A stretch of 64,000 nucleotides of DNA from the NCBI RefSeq assembly GCF_037042905.1, contig NC_087257.1, positions 14,420,001 to 14,484,000 of the forward strand, written 5' to 3'. The stretch is from Lytechinus pictus. Its lineage: Eukaryota > Echinodermata > Echinoidea > Temnopleuroida > Toxopneustidae. How positions within the stretch are numbered: position 1 is the first letter of the stretch; each line of letters opens with the position of its first letter. Below, in pieces: positions 36,301 through 47,088 of this stretch. Both the position numbers and the translations under genes were made by a program. Below the pieces are notes generated by a model, which was given only the letters and a program-made list of their open reading frames with translations, did not search any database and was not told where the DNA came from.

Positions 36301-39186
36301 ACACGGCACGATGGATTGCAACGTGTCTAAGCAAGGAGATATATCACTCTAACTCCTTGGTCTAAGAGCCTGCTATGGAGTTCCGTGTATACACGCGGTG
36401 AAGTGCAACTTTTTTTCTTCTTTCTTCCTTTCTTTCTTTCTTCCTTCCTTTCTTTCTTTCCTTCTTTCTTTCTGTCTGGCTGTTTTTTTTTCTTTCTAGG
36501 ACTATTTTTATTCATCCACCCCCTTTTTACACCTCTAAAGAACCTGCATTTGCCAATCATATCTGTAGGCCTATTAAAAAAACTATGGGATGCATCGTGT
36601 GCGCAGCGCTTTAAGGGCAGTCCCTGCATGCAAAGCATAACCTAATTTTTATTCGCTTATTTTCCTTATTTCGAGGTCGATTTTCTTCGTTCGAAATTGA
36701 AAAAGGACTAATATTGGATGTCTGAATACAATATGCCTTTGAAAACGTGATTAAATATCGAAGACAATAATTTAATTCCGAAGTTCCTTCTTCAGGCAGA
36801 GAAGTCTTACGTAATAGCACAGCTGTTGTTTATCATTTCGTCCTTGGCTTTACTGGCCTGTGGAGGTGAAACTGAGACAACGGGGATTACCTGGCCAAGA
36901 TGGGTTTATCGGGGCTTGGAAATGTTCAAATGAGAAATGAGATTTTCAAACGTATTTTGGGGTATAATACCGCAGTTTGATACCCCAACAGCGGTAGAAC
37001 AACAAATGGGGCATTTTCGTAATGTCATTGTTTTCGTGACAATTTGGAGTTTTCCCCTTTGTATACAAAGGACATTTTGCAAATTTCCTGTAGAAAAAAT
37101 TATGACACTGATGGATTTCCATAGAGTTATGATTGATTGGATCAATCATAACTCTTTGTAAGACGGGGCCCTGGGGTGGTATTCTGAGATCCATTTTATC
37201 TCAGATAAAATAAAATATTTTATCTCCGTTAAAATCAGTGAGATAAAATACCCTTAAAATCTCTCCGAATTAATATTCTGAGAACAATTTTATCTTCATT
37301 TTATCTCTGTAAGACACACCTATTTTGTAATCAATATCCAATTAGAAACGCGCTTTTATAGCTCTCTCATATCACTCAACCAATGGAAATCCATTCCGCT
37401 AGGAGGTGTGGCGAATGAGTGAGATTGCGTCAATTTATTGACTTCAATACGCTTGCACTATACGCTTGTGCGTCTTTACAGAGATTTCTTTTTAACAAAA
37501 ATGGCAATACTCTCATCTTTTTTTCGAAGTCTATATCGCATCTTTTCAAGCATCATTTCAAAGACAATATTAGTCAAGAAAAGTCTTATGAAATGCTTCC
37601 TGATTGTACAGGAATAACTTTAAGGTGTTGTTCTCAATGAAGATATCATTTTTCTTTATTTTCATGCCAACATTTTGAGTTAATTCACTTAGAAATATTG
37701 ACGAAATGAACGTCGCGGAGATAAAATAGCCCCTACCCTCTTTTAAGTTTATTTTATTTTTTCTTCAAAGTAACTTGGGCGCAAGCACATCACCCGCGTT
37801 GCAATGGCCAGATACGCGATGGGTATGTCTACGCAGCCACTGCTCTGTTGCTCATCATCATAAATACGCAAGATAAAATTTATACGCAAGATGAAATTTT
37901 AAATTTTATCTGAAAGATAAAATGTCATCTCAGAATACCAATTTCATTTTACGAGATAAAATAAAATATTTTAAAGATAAAATGACCTCAGAATACCGCC
38001 CCTGATCTATAAAGTCTACAATCGATTTCATTGATTCTTGTGTTTGATTAGTGAAAAAAAAGATCGGCCTCACAGTCAATCCATCTTTGTCCTAAAGGCA
38101 CTCATTTCATATGGAATAGTATTATGGATTGACCATGGGGCCTGTTTTACAATTGATTACATTGATTGTTGTGTTTGATCGTTCATAAAAATCAGACCCC
38201 TCCCCTCCAGTCAATCACTAAGTTTTGTGTTACAGGGCGCAGATGATCACACTATTCCCCAATTTTGGGCAACCCATATGAAATTAATTCCTTATGGAGA
38301 AATGGTGGATTGGTTGTGGGGGCTGATAACTTATAATTTATTGCATTGATTTTTGTACATGATTGATTGTAAAAAACAGCCCCATAATGCCATAATCAAT
38401 CACTAAAGTTCATGTTACAGGGTGCAGATGATCACACTATTCCCCATATTGGGCAACCTTATGATTAGATTACTTAGATTACTAGAAATATCAGACTTTT
38501 TAACCCTATAATTATGCAACTGATATTGACTGACAATGTTGCCTAATGTCCGAAGTCTAGTTTTGTCACATCTAAATGTAGGTCCACTGGCAGTCAAGGG
38601 GCGCAAGAGGGCCCCTCTATATTTTGGGGAATTTATTCATTCATTTATTCACGTTTTATTTCAACAGGGTAGCCCTTTCAGTTTAATAGCAAACTGATTC
38701 ACAAAGGGGCCCTGCAACACAATAAAAAACAACACAATATTGATATTACAACATATACATAAAACATGTAATAGAAATAGAATGCCAATAATACATACAA
38801 TAAAAAATATACAATATGAAGACAAAAAAAACTTTAAAAAGAAGGGGGGAAAATAGTTTTAAAAAAAAGAGCCTCAAAAATTACAAAACGTACAAATAAT
38901 TTTTAAAAACCCCAAAATAAAGGGTTTTTCATTCTGTAAAAAAAAATGTCTTCTGCGCCCCTCTTATTTTCAGATTCGCTCTTTGCACCCCTTTTTCTTT
39001 GGAATTCTGTCTCTGCCACTGAGGTCCATCATTCTTTAACATATTTTGTGATTTTGACAGGTAGCTGTATTTATATCCAAGCACATGGGAGAGAGTGAGA
39101 AGAAGAAATCACTGCTTCAGGTCATAGGTCACAAGGACTACAAGGTCAGTTATATGAAGTACAACTGGGGTATCAACTCCCAATAG
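26871..39186 (+). CDS. glutaredoxin-DEP-DUF547 fusion protein, complete
   Basis: Nine exons join in phase: 26871-27107, 28026-28137, 28884-29045, 29364-29540, 30132-30205, 30705-30902, 33647-33874, 35796-35939, 39061-39186; 485 residues. Residues 1-79 plus the start of exon 2 form a glutaredoxin: GCPFC redox motif (Cys18, Cys21), TVP with the cis-proline (Pro61), and GGFDD for glutathione. Exons 3-4 (about 117-230) give a DEP domain (TFQAREFVDWI, GQDLIDRGF). Exons 6-9 (about 255-485) give DUF547, with EEKIAFFINIYNALVIHG, HFALVCGAKSCPP and a terminal YNWG motif. A cytosolic thiol-redox or glutathionylation role, brought to membranes or a signalling partner by DEP, is inference; DUF547 has no settled activity. 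No signal peptide or membrane helix is seen. The last exon reads through a GTCAGT to its stop, giving the expected DUF547 end. Introns 6-8 are full of repeats. Confidence 0.93.
28503..28792 (-). mobile_element. tRNA-headed SINE, second family
   Basis: On the minus strand the head has A box TGGCCCAGTGG (28769-28779) and B box GGTTCGAATCCC (28724-28735). The body includes a CACCTGGG/AGCTCA segment, TAGCGCCATC and an AATAATAAT tail. It lies in intron 2 of the glutaredoxin gene. A diverged copy lies at 39309-39590. Confidence 0.75.
30954..31548. mobile_element. MITE, AAAGGACAAGTCCACCC family
   Basis: The left end is TAAAGGACAAGTCCACCC; the right end GGGTGGACTTGACCT is its inverted partner, and the arms stay complementary for well over 100 bases (GACAAG/AACACTGA...ATTTCATC on one side, the complement on the other). 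It is non-coding and lies in intron 6. A second copy is at 46514-47088. Confidence 0.75.
31549..32190. other. intron 6 sequence, little recognised
   Basis: A short fragment near 31627-31700, with ATTATTACCCCGG, may derive from the SINE family seen at 28503. Nothing else is recognised. Confidence 0.3.
32942..33042. repeat. nested palindromes
   Basis: AGCTCCGGCCCG (32961-32972) and CGGGCCGGAGCT (32978-32989) form a perfect 12-bp stem with a 5-base loop. GCTGATACG (32942) and CGTATCAGC (33004) enclose it. A second stem of about 16 bp spans 33005-33042. The outer motif thus occurs three times in alternating orientation and could switch pairing. Confidence 0.8.
33247..33425. repeat. C-run/poly-T repeat fragment
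   Basis: A C-run, a poly-T tract of over 40 bases, GCTTGTCCAATTTTTT and a second C-run. The same layout (C-run, T-run, GCTTGTCAATTTTT, C-run) occurs at 51212-51385 and, more diverged, at 3200-3250, so these are pieces of one family. Confidence 0.5.
33907..34019. repeat. GAT/GCT trinucleotide microsatellite
   Basis: ACT, AAT, GAT and GCT triplets follow exon 7 of the fusion gene. The same kind of tract continues on the far side of the 34020-34914 element (34915-35165), so the element landed inside a microsatellite. Confidence 0.8.
34020..34914. mobile_element. 895-bp TIR element carrying a RecQ-like helicase fragment
   Basis: The ends TAGCCTCTTG and CAAGAGGCTA are inverted; the arms continue, with few changes, through GAGGCCCTGNCGGCTGCTT for about 40 bases. 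CTGCTGATG flanks both sides (34011-34019 and 34915-34923), an apparent 9-bp duplication, although the microsatellite target makes its length uncertain. A second inverted pair, CTCTTGACATCTG near 34112 and its complement near 34815, lies inside. Confidence 0.8.
34418..34687 (-). pseudogene. RecQ-family helicase N-terminal fragment
   Basis: The open frame shows FKDLQVDEIKSALKGRDVFV followed by LPTGYGK and VIFHAIPL, the RecQ/WRN-type Q-motif region and Walker A box. Asn follows the Walker lysine where Ser/Thr normally binds magnesium-ATP. The frame continues about 30 residues beyond motif I without the DEAH box. It probably represents the first exon of a longer gene carried by the parent element; as it stands it cannot be a working helicase. 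Confidence 0.7.
35558..35840 (+). repeat. 94-bp tandem triplication of the intron 7/exon 8 junction
   Basis: The sequence TTACTTCCTAG|GATGTTATG occurs three times, with exon starts at 35608, 35702 and 35796 (94-bp period). Each copy carries the acceptor tract plus the first 45 or so exon bases (GAG TTA CAG TTA GCA GCA...). Copies 1 and 2 run into AATTT(T/A)GCTCCATGA, a stop in frame, and have no donor. Only copy 3 continues as the full exon. Confidence 0.92.
36017..37172. mobile_element. TIR element, GGGCCCTGTCTTACAAAG family
   Basis: GGCCCTGTCTTACAAAGAGT (36023) and its inverted partner (CTTTGTAAGACGGGGCCCTG, near 37154) are followed by arms matching through GATCAATCATAACTATGGAA. The interior contains a TTTC microsatellite (36415-36500) and no gene. 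It lies in intron 8 of the fusion gene. Confidence 0.7.
37173..38006. mobile_element. TIR element, GGGTGGTATTCTGAG family
   Basis: The left end GGTATTCTGAGATC and right end GACCTCAGAATACC are inverted; the subterminal arms are runs of ATTTTATCT/AGATAAAAT. It directly abuts the preceding element, so one probably inserted at the edge of the other. Non-coding. Confidence 0.65.
38150..38460. repeat. tandem repeat, about 187-bp unit
   Basis: GCAGATGATCACACTATTCC occurs near 38240 and 38425, preceded each time by CAATCACTAA and GTTACAGGG. The flanks, with TTGATTGTTGTGTTTGAT-like blocks, are also repeated. Non-coding, in intron 8. Confidence 0.6.
38626..38830 (-). mobile_element. possible non-LTR retrotransposon 3' end
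   Basis: On the minus strand a CACGTGAATAAATGAATGAA-like tail follows a GGGCTACCCTGTTGAAATAA block. A similar tail (ACGTGAATAAATAAATAAAT-like) occurs at 44090-44170. Tandem octamer-like tails are typical of CR1-type elements; no reverse transcriptase is present here. Confidence 0.35.
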
Positions 39187-39308
39187 AGAATGGCTTTTCA
39201 ACGCCTATTGGAAAACACTTCTATGCACATTATTTTACTATAAATTAGTTTACAATACCATGCCATAACTGATTACCAACAATCCCAGGCAGAGTCAACC
39301 CAGAATTA

Positions 39309-39590
39309 AAATAATAATAATAATATTACAGGATTTTGTATAGCGCACATATCCACCTTGCTAGGTGCTCAAAGCACTCCTATATTATCCCGGCTAAGCT
39401 AGTCTACCAATTCTGGTGCGCACAGCTTTTTGAGGAATTACTTCCTGCTGGTACCCATTTACCTCACCTGGGTCGAGTGCAGCACAGTGTGGATAAATTT
39501 CTTGCTGAAGAAAAACACGCCATGGCTAGGATTCGAACCCACCGCCTTCTGTTTTAAAGGCGAAAGTCAGAACCACTAGACACTAGAAAA
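39309..39590 (-). mobile_element. diverged SINE copy in the 3' UTR of the fusion gene
   Basis: It matches the 28503-28792 SINE through the GTATAGCGC region, CACCTGGGTCGAGTGCAGC, TTTCTTGCTGAAG and GGATTCGAACCCAC (the B box). The A-box end is degraded. It starts 123 bases after the stop of the glutaredoxin-DEP-DUF547 gene. An AATAAA beyond it (39771-39776) could end the transcript. Confidence 0.65.
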
Positions 39591-42500
39591 CATGTGAAAT
39601 ATCAATGAGTAGGTGCTTGGTATGACAAGCTTATTATTGTATTTAAAGTATTATTAAAAGCGGAGTTTTCTCCTTTTTTTGCCCGATATTGTCGTAAGTT
39701 ACTATTTTCCAGTCCAAACTAAATTGATGTATGCTTGTAATTGTTGTGTAAAAGTAATTTATATATTTTGAATAAATGATTTTAATCCCCCTTCCCCCCC
39801 CAAAAAAAAAAAATATATATATATTTATCTGTTAAAGTCAGCCTTGTGGAAATAGTAAAGTGATATTCAGTGAAATTGTGCAAATTTGTGGTATACTTGC
39901 AATATACTTATTCAATCATTTCATATGTACATGTACATGTTAATTCATAATTCTGAATTTATCAAAATATCCTTTTCTCCACATATATCCAACATTTTGG
40001 TCATAATCCTAATTTTATTATTATGTATAGGTAGCACACTGTACGTTTATGATCTTGTGGAGTTTCTATTTTTAGTAGGTTGATTATTATGGCTGATATT
40101 TTTGTATGCATACATATACAGTAGATGTATAAAGATTCATGCATAATTATGTTTAACAATTTCAGGTATCTGATCAAACTGCTGTGTCATTTGATAATGA
40201 TAATTTTCAGGGTAAATACAAAAGATCTATGAAAATTTCACCTTATTGAAAAGGAGAGATAAAACAAGAATGACATTAGGAAAAGGAGAAAGATATTAAA
40301 CAGATAATGAGTCATTCAAAAACACAATATCATGCATTCCAACTCTATGTACAGTTTACCTTACATATTTATTGTGTTATGATACATGTGTGCATTTACA
40401 TGTAGATAGTCATTTATTGCACCTTTAATATGTATTCACTGTCTTTGAAAAGCCTCTTCAAAGTTTTGGTCAATTCCCTAGGGTATATCACTGTTCCATT
40501 TCACAAGCCAGCATGTTCTAGAAGTGTTCTGATGTACAATCAATGAGATAAGAACATATTTTTTTTGATTTATTTTTAAGCATTTTACAGGAATGTAAGT
40601 ATTAATGTGTGTCAGATCAAAATAGAGATATCACTTTCTTTTTCAATTAAAAATACTTCTCAGGGATTGAATGGGCTGAAAATTCTAAGACACGACCTTC
40701 GTTTCTGATAAAGATCATCACTCAATTTGAAAAATTAGTATCCCTTTATTTAAAGAAAAGATTGAATCAGTACCAAGAGAGGGCACTAGATATTAATTTT
40801 TAAAAAGTTCAAATTCAAATTATCACAAAGAATAAACTGCCAAAAAAGATTTAGCACCCGCTACACTTTTCTAAGATTGAAGTATTAGCTGATACTTGAG
40901 GTTAAGAAATATTGTTCATCCTTAATACCGAAGCTTTAAACAGGCTTTAATATCAGAACAACTGAAATATAGAATTCCTCAGAGATATTTTGTTTCATAT
41001 CATAACTAATACCCTATTTAAATATTTCAAACGATATAATTTTTTCGACGAGAGAGTAGTAGTTTTCTTGGAAAATTTACCTGTAATGAAATGTAAGAAG
41101 ACACCTAAATTATTTAGACTACCAGAAACTTTGCAATAAACAAACATGTTAATACCTCAGAAGTATATAGAGGAGGGACCAATATTTAAGAAAGCTTGTT
41201 TTAAGATGCCTCAGTGCTTGACAAAGATCTGTAAGATTCTATCAAAGTGAATACTGACAAATTATAAACTGCTTGAAATCAAAACATATCAATACAAATT
41301 TTATGAACTTTTACCACTTTCTATCTGAGTATTTTCTGTAGAAAATCTGAGTTTAGTAGGATTTGAAAATAGGTTTTTATGGACTGACTGGTCTGATTAA
41401 TTTCATGTCATACAACGGTGATGGTGGTGATTTTGTTTTACCTGATTGAATGCATGTAAGCAAGAAACCAAAGGACCTAAAAAACACACAAGTACTGAAA
41501 ATCTGATTTAGATATTAGAGTAAGTTTGTTTTGATAAAAACAGAAAAAAATTAAAAAAATATTTACCTGTATTATAGAGGTTCACCAAATATCTAGAGTT
41601 TCTAGACAAGAATAAGCAATATTTTGTGACATATGATGCAAGCAGCTTCCTTGTTTGTCGTATGACCATAAAATGTAATTTCCTCAGAAAATTGAACATG
41701 TTTCATGTTACATTTTCATTCATTAGTTTAAATAATTATTTCATGCACACTTCTATAAAAAACTATATTCAATCATCATGAACTAAAATGAATTCATCAT
41801 TACTTGACATGGGTAGCTGCTTGCTTGATAAAAAAAATATCAAAGCCAACTTATTGTCAGATGAACTTTCCCTTTGGTGATACTGATTAAATAAATTTAT
41901 CTGAACTCGGGACCTATCGTAATTGATGACAAGTTGCAATGAAAGACAATTGCCATGGTAACCATTGTTCTCAGCCAATCAATCCAAGAATTCCACCCAG
42001 ATTTGTCAATGTCTGGAACCGTTTTGTCGTTGATAATCTTCATACATTTGTATAATGCATTTCTTTCTTCAAGGACATTATTAACAAATTTTTAAAAGGA
42101 TCATGTCAGAATTATTGTTAAATTGTCCAAAAGCCCTGTTTCATGAACCCTGTTTAATAAATTCTTGAAAATTCATTCTCGACCATCAAAATCAATTGTT
42201 TCAGTAGCTTGTAACTGTCCAAATAGCAATGATAACAAATAACTCTTGGTGAGGAGGAAGTAGGCCAGGTTATAATGTCTTCATTGTAACTGATTTTATG
42301 CACTTTATATGCTATTGTAAAGGTGTCTTTCACATGATATCATGCAGCTTATTTTGAATAGACGTATTTTTCTTATTGTGATTGACCTTTGGTTTTAAGT
42401 TTTCCCTCCTCTATGGATTCTGGCAATAACAAAGTCAGCATGCATTTTACTTCACTTATATAACAAAAACATTATGTTCTATCAGCATTTGAATGTGTGA

Positions 42501-42789
42501 CAAGGATTATCGTATTTGGATTCGAAATATGAAGAAGCTGTAGAAGAGAAATAATCCTTCATTTTTTCTGTTTCCTCTGGGAAACATATTTTTGACATTT
42601 TGGGTAGAACTGAAGTAAAATTAGTATATGAGTATCAAAGTATTTCTTTGTCTTTACTGTAATTAACAATAACATTTTTTTTCATGAAATGTTGTAATTT
42701 GTGCAAAGAGATCATATATATATAGGAAGCTTGGTTATCTTCATTTTCTGTACTATGCGAAAGTGTCATGGGAGATGATTCACACAGGG
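39591..42789. other. intergenic, nothing recognised
   Basis: AT-rich sequence between the convergent genes. I looked for splice-flanked open segments and found only one short reading (40166-40250) that is better explained as chance. No inverted-repeat element stands out. Confidence 0.4.
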
Positions 42790-43320
42790 TATGATGTACA
42801 GATGCACTTAAGTTTAGTGGAGCTCACCCAGATGAAAAGTTGATTGTAAAAATAGCAGAAAAATGTATTAAAAAAAGATTGGTGAAGGTTTGAGGAAAAC
42901 CCATGAAAGACTTTATACATGTACAGTAGTTACTACAATTTTATTTTTTGATTTGTGGTATCATGCATATGCTAGCAGCTTCCCATATACACTGTATCGT
43001 GTGTTTAAAAAAAATCAATAAATTGTCATTTTCTCAACAACAAAAAAACTTTTGATAGTACCTTGAGTATAACAACAAACAAATCATTTAACAAGAGCTC
43101 CTGAAAGAAACAATTTTATTTCATTGTGAACCTTTGAAAATTAAAAAATTTACATGCATTTTGTTTACACAACATACATGTATGGGGCAGTTGCTCGTAC
43201 ATGACGTCACAAATTAAAAACTATAACTTTCTTAATCTTTGATGGATTTTCCTCAAACCTTCACCAATATTGTTGTATTTTTACAACAGATTTTTTGTCT
43301 GGGTAAACCTCCCCTTTAAA
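42790..43320. repeat. foldback MITE
   Basis: GATTGGTGAAGGTTTGAGG (near 42879) and its complement CCTCAAACCTTCACCAAT (near 43251) are inverted, as are GTAAAAATA (near 42847) and TATTTTTAC-like sequence (near 43274). It resembles the AAAGGACAAGTCCACCC family in layout but not clearly in sequence. Confidence 0.55.
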
Positions 43321-44965
43321 TTCTAGTTCGGTTTGGTATATAACACATGTGAATACCATTAAAGGGGAAGTGCGCTATTGTGCACAATATTAATTGTGCA
43401 TTTGATATCATGTATATGTACGTGTCGATACTGACACATGACTTTAATTCACACTTATATCTTTGTAAAACACCCCCCCCCCCCACGTGATAACATTTTG
43501 GACGATTTGTTAACAGTTACGCACAAGGTCATTCTTTCAAGTTATTTATCAGTTTACTTGGTTGTGATCAAACTGAATCTCTCAGGGCTGTTTTTAACAG
43601 CACTAGATAATGTTTTTTTTCCTGAATTTAGATTTCTTTAAAGGTTTATTTATGGAGGGTCATTTGTGCTGGAATAGATTTTATATTTGTAAAGTGAGAG
43701 TATTGTTTATTTTGTTGATATTGAAACGTGTGAAGATAATGACCATTACACTAAAAACATCATAATAATGAATGGTTATCATGTGTAGTTATTTTTAAAA
43801 GTGATAAAAGTTTACAGTTCTATATTTGCTGTATTATTTGGTACTGTTTTATGTTGATTGACATTGATCTTCACATTTGTTTCTTTTTAAAGATGTTTCT
43901 GGAGAATGTTTTCAATCTTTTTAAGCTCCTCTTCTCAAAAGAGAGCTCCAGCTAGATCCCATTCCTGCATTACCCAATATTGTTTTAGTGAGCTGACAAA
44001 GGGACGGCGGTTGGTAACCTTAATTACCAGAGATGACCACCTAATAACCATCCAAATTTCAATATCCACTTTCAGATGATGTATGCTAATATTTATTTAT
44101 TTATTTATTCACGTTTTTTTTTAAAAGATAGGATTGTCCCGTTAAAGCCTGAATTGGCCTGCTTTTTAAGAGAACCCTGTTAAATTGACATATAGACATG
44201 ACATATTCAGAACTAAGAACAATGAATGAAAATAAATAATGACAAAGGTTTTCTTAGAAAAAAATCCTATATGAAATGAGTATAAACTATGGAAATAATA
44301 TATTAACACAAAGACAATGCTAAATGGACAAAAATCATTACAAGTAACAAACAAATTAAAAAATGTGATAAGGCAGTGGTCATTTGGTTACATAGGAAAT
44401 TTGTTCAAGGGGTCTGGCATTGTCTAAGGCGTCTTTTGAAGATTTGGGAGAAGGGGATGTCTGGAATTTTTTTTTAAATACATTTAAGTATTTATTAAAA
44501 TAACTCATCAAAAATCACAATATTTACAAAAGATTTACAAGATTAATAAAAAAATCATGAAACATACAAGAAATAAAAAGACAGGATAATGATAATAAAA
44601 AAAAGAATATCAAGTGGGAGGGATTTGGAAAGTTTGGTTGCAATATAAGAGAAATAACGTTTTTGGTTTAGGCCGGTAAATAACTTTATTGGGACTGTAT
44701 CACTGTGGGCATATGCTTAATGATGGAATGTCACTTATTCTTTGATTCTTTTTTTCCTTGATTGCGCTGAAACATGATCATTGCAGGAATAAGATCGGCC
44801 TCTGTTTTTTTCTTTCTTCTTTTTTTGAAAGATGGAGCTTACATATTGATGATTATATCCCTTACTTAAGATTGTTGTATTGAGAGTGTACACAAGGAGA
44901 AAAATAATAGTTTTACTACGAAAAACGTTTGCCATGAAATAGTTCATTTTCCTTGCTGACGTCAC
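43321..44965. other. intergenic, little recognised
   Basis: Contains the TATTTATTTATTTATTCACG tail near 44094, probably another non-LTR 3' end on the minus strand, followed by A-rich sequence. No gene. Confidence 0.35.
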
Positions 44966-44967
44966 GC

Positions 44968-45004
44968 ATAGTCCATTTTTTCCCTAGGGAAAAAGTGAAC
45001 TATA
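44968..45004. repeat. short palindrome centred on CCTAGG
   Basis: TAGTCCATTTTTTCCC and GGGAAAAAGTGAACTA pair almost perfectly around CCTAGG. The following 200 bases are unusually CG-rich for this window (GATTCGCGAGCCGTGCGGCG). Confidence 0.6.
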
Positions 45005-45296
45005 CGTTTTTTGACCCCGCCCCCTACTCGATTCGCGAGCCGTGCGGCGCGATGCGAGCAGAGCGCTGCTCAGCCTAACGGCACTCTCTACTGCATGCCA
45101 CGGGGACCTTTCGGCGAGCTGCACTATAACCAGGTGCGCTCGCTGACCAGACGATCAATACGGCAAGGCTTATTGTTTTCTCAACTTCTCAACGATTGTT
45201 CCATCATCGACTTATTAAAAATCGTTTTGCTGTAAAAGTCGGGTATCAACGAAGAATATCGTATGAAGAATATATATGAGTTGAAGGGATATAAAA

Positions 45297-45465
45297 CAAA
45301 TATACAATGACCCATTCTCGGAACTGGCTAAAACTATTTGCACTCAGGAACATCACATAGTACTATTCTCCCTCGGGCCGATGGCCCTCGGGAGAATAGT
45401 ACTATATGATGTTCCTTCGATGCGAATAGTTTTAGCCAGATCCTCGAGTGTCATTGTATATTTGT
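45297..45465. repeat. 170-bp near-perfect hairpin
   Basis: The arms 45297-45380 and 45384-45465 are inverted: AAATATACAATGAC pairs with TCATTGTATATTT, GGCTAAAACTATT with AATAGTTTTAGCC, and ATAGTACTATTCTCCC with GGGAGAATAGTACTAT. The loop is only a few bases, so the transcript or extruded DNA would form a long rod. It is probably a foldback element. Confidence 0.85.
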
Positions 45466-45650
45466 ATAATATTTCTTTTGGAAACATTATTTGAAAATAT
45501 GTGTTCATTCAACACATTAACATTATTCTCGGTTTGATTTTTTTCATGGGAAAATAAACAGGGTATTTCACTCTTTATCATGCAATTATTTTTACATCAA
45601 TTGTTACACCTGCATGTAAACAATTTATAGGAAACCAACTAAAACGTAAT

Positions 45651-45950
45651 GGCCCGTATTCTGAAGTCGGGTTTAATTTAAACTCAGGTTTAAAGTTGTG
45701 GTTTAAGTATGGGAAGCCAAAAGTATCAAAATTTTTATTAAGTTCTATGTTTCTTATGTTTACTGTGCTCTTTCCTGATTCATCGATGGTGAAGACAATA
45801 ATCTATATATACTTCTTAGACAATTATGTATGATTTGAGAGCCAAATGAGCTGAAATAAGATATCTCTACCGTTAGTGATTTATGTAACAACTGGCCGTC
45901 CATACTTAAACCACAACTTTAAACCCGAGTTTAATTTGAGTTCATCATCC
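45651..45950. mobile_element. MITE, GGCCCGTATTCTGAAGTC family (right end lost)
   Basis: The left end GGCCCGTATTCTGAAGTC is followed by TTTAAACTCAGGTTTAAAG. The inverted partner arm, CTTTAAACCCGAGTTTAA, lies near 45918, but the terminal GGGCC is missing. The intact copy is at 62802-63115. Confidence 0.65.
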
Positions 45951-46513
45951 ATGTGATAGTTTATGATTGTACTCTGGGCCTTTCTAATGTTTCTTTGCCT
46001 TTGATAGTGCCATCTCTTACCTTGAAATTCGTCAATAAATTATCAAATTTGTATGGGAAACTGCAAGTAAAATGAACCTTATATTTGTTTATAGTATGCT
46101 GATGTGTGTGTTTGTATCGTATCGGGGTGTGTGCGTGTAGGCGCGCGTGTGTGTGGGCGCGGCCGTATATCTGCAGATCGGTATGGAATAACGTAATGGA
46201 ATTTAAAAAAAATTATTTTAAGTGAATGTATATCATGTTATAAGGTATAGTATCTGATGACAATCTTGTTTCCATGACATTTACTCCGCCTTTAAAAAGT
46301 GCTTCGATGGAAAATATTCACGTCAAGCCATACGTAAAATCTAACTTACAAAACTAAATAAACCCTATCATTATCATTACATTATTCTGAACAAAAAACT
46401 CTTAAAAATCCTAACCCTATGCCCTCTGAGATATTAAGACCGGAGCAAATGTGTCATTATCCCGTTTTTCGATGCAAGTAATACGAAATGACAAATGAGC
46501 ACATCCTTTACTT

Positions 46514-47088
46514 TAAAGGACAAGTCCACCCTAACTAAAAGTTGATTTGAATAAAAAGAGAAAAATCCGACAAGCATAACACTGAAAATTTCATCAAAAT
46601 TGGATGTAAAATAAGAAAGTTATGACATTTTAAAGCTTTGCTTAATTTCACAAAACAGTTATGCACATCCTGGTCGGTATGCAAATGAGGAAACGGATGA
46701 CGTCATCAACTCACTATTTTTGTATTTTATTATATGAAATATTCACATTTTCTCCTCATTGTCAAGTGAAACAATGATTAATTCCTCCCTAATCATGTGG
46801 TTTTAGAAAAATGTGACTCAGTCAAGTTGGTCCTTATTTTCAAATCTGCAAACAATGAAATATTGTATAATTCAAACAATAAAAAACAAAAGAAATAGTG
46901 AGGGACATCATCGACTGTCTCATTTGCATGTCACTGAGTTGTGCATAGCACTGTTTTGTGAAAAATAAGCGAAACTTTAAAATGTCAGAACTTTATTATT
47001 TTACATCCGATTTTGATGAAATTTCCAGCATTATGTTAGTTTGATTTTTTTCTATTTATTCAAATCAATATTTTTCTGGGGTGGACTG
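46514..47088. mobile_element. MITE, AAAGGACAAGTCCACCC family, second copy
   Basis: It starts TAAAGGACAAGTCCACCC like the 30954 copy and shares most of its internal arms (GCATAACACTGAAAATTTCA on the left, its complement on the right). The right end stops at GGGGTGGACTG, so a few terminal bases are lost. Confidence 0.75.

Noticed and set aside
40166-40250. Possible alternative last exon of the fusion gene (after TTTCAG)
   Set aside because: The DUF547 C-terminus reads through to a stop at 39186 with the family-typical YNWG ending, and the 40166 reading has no similarity to the family.
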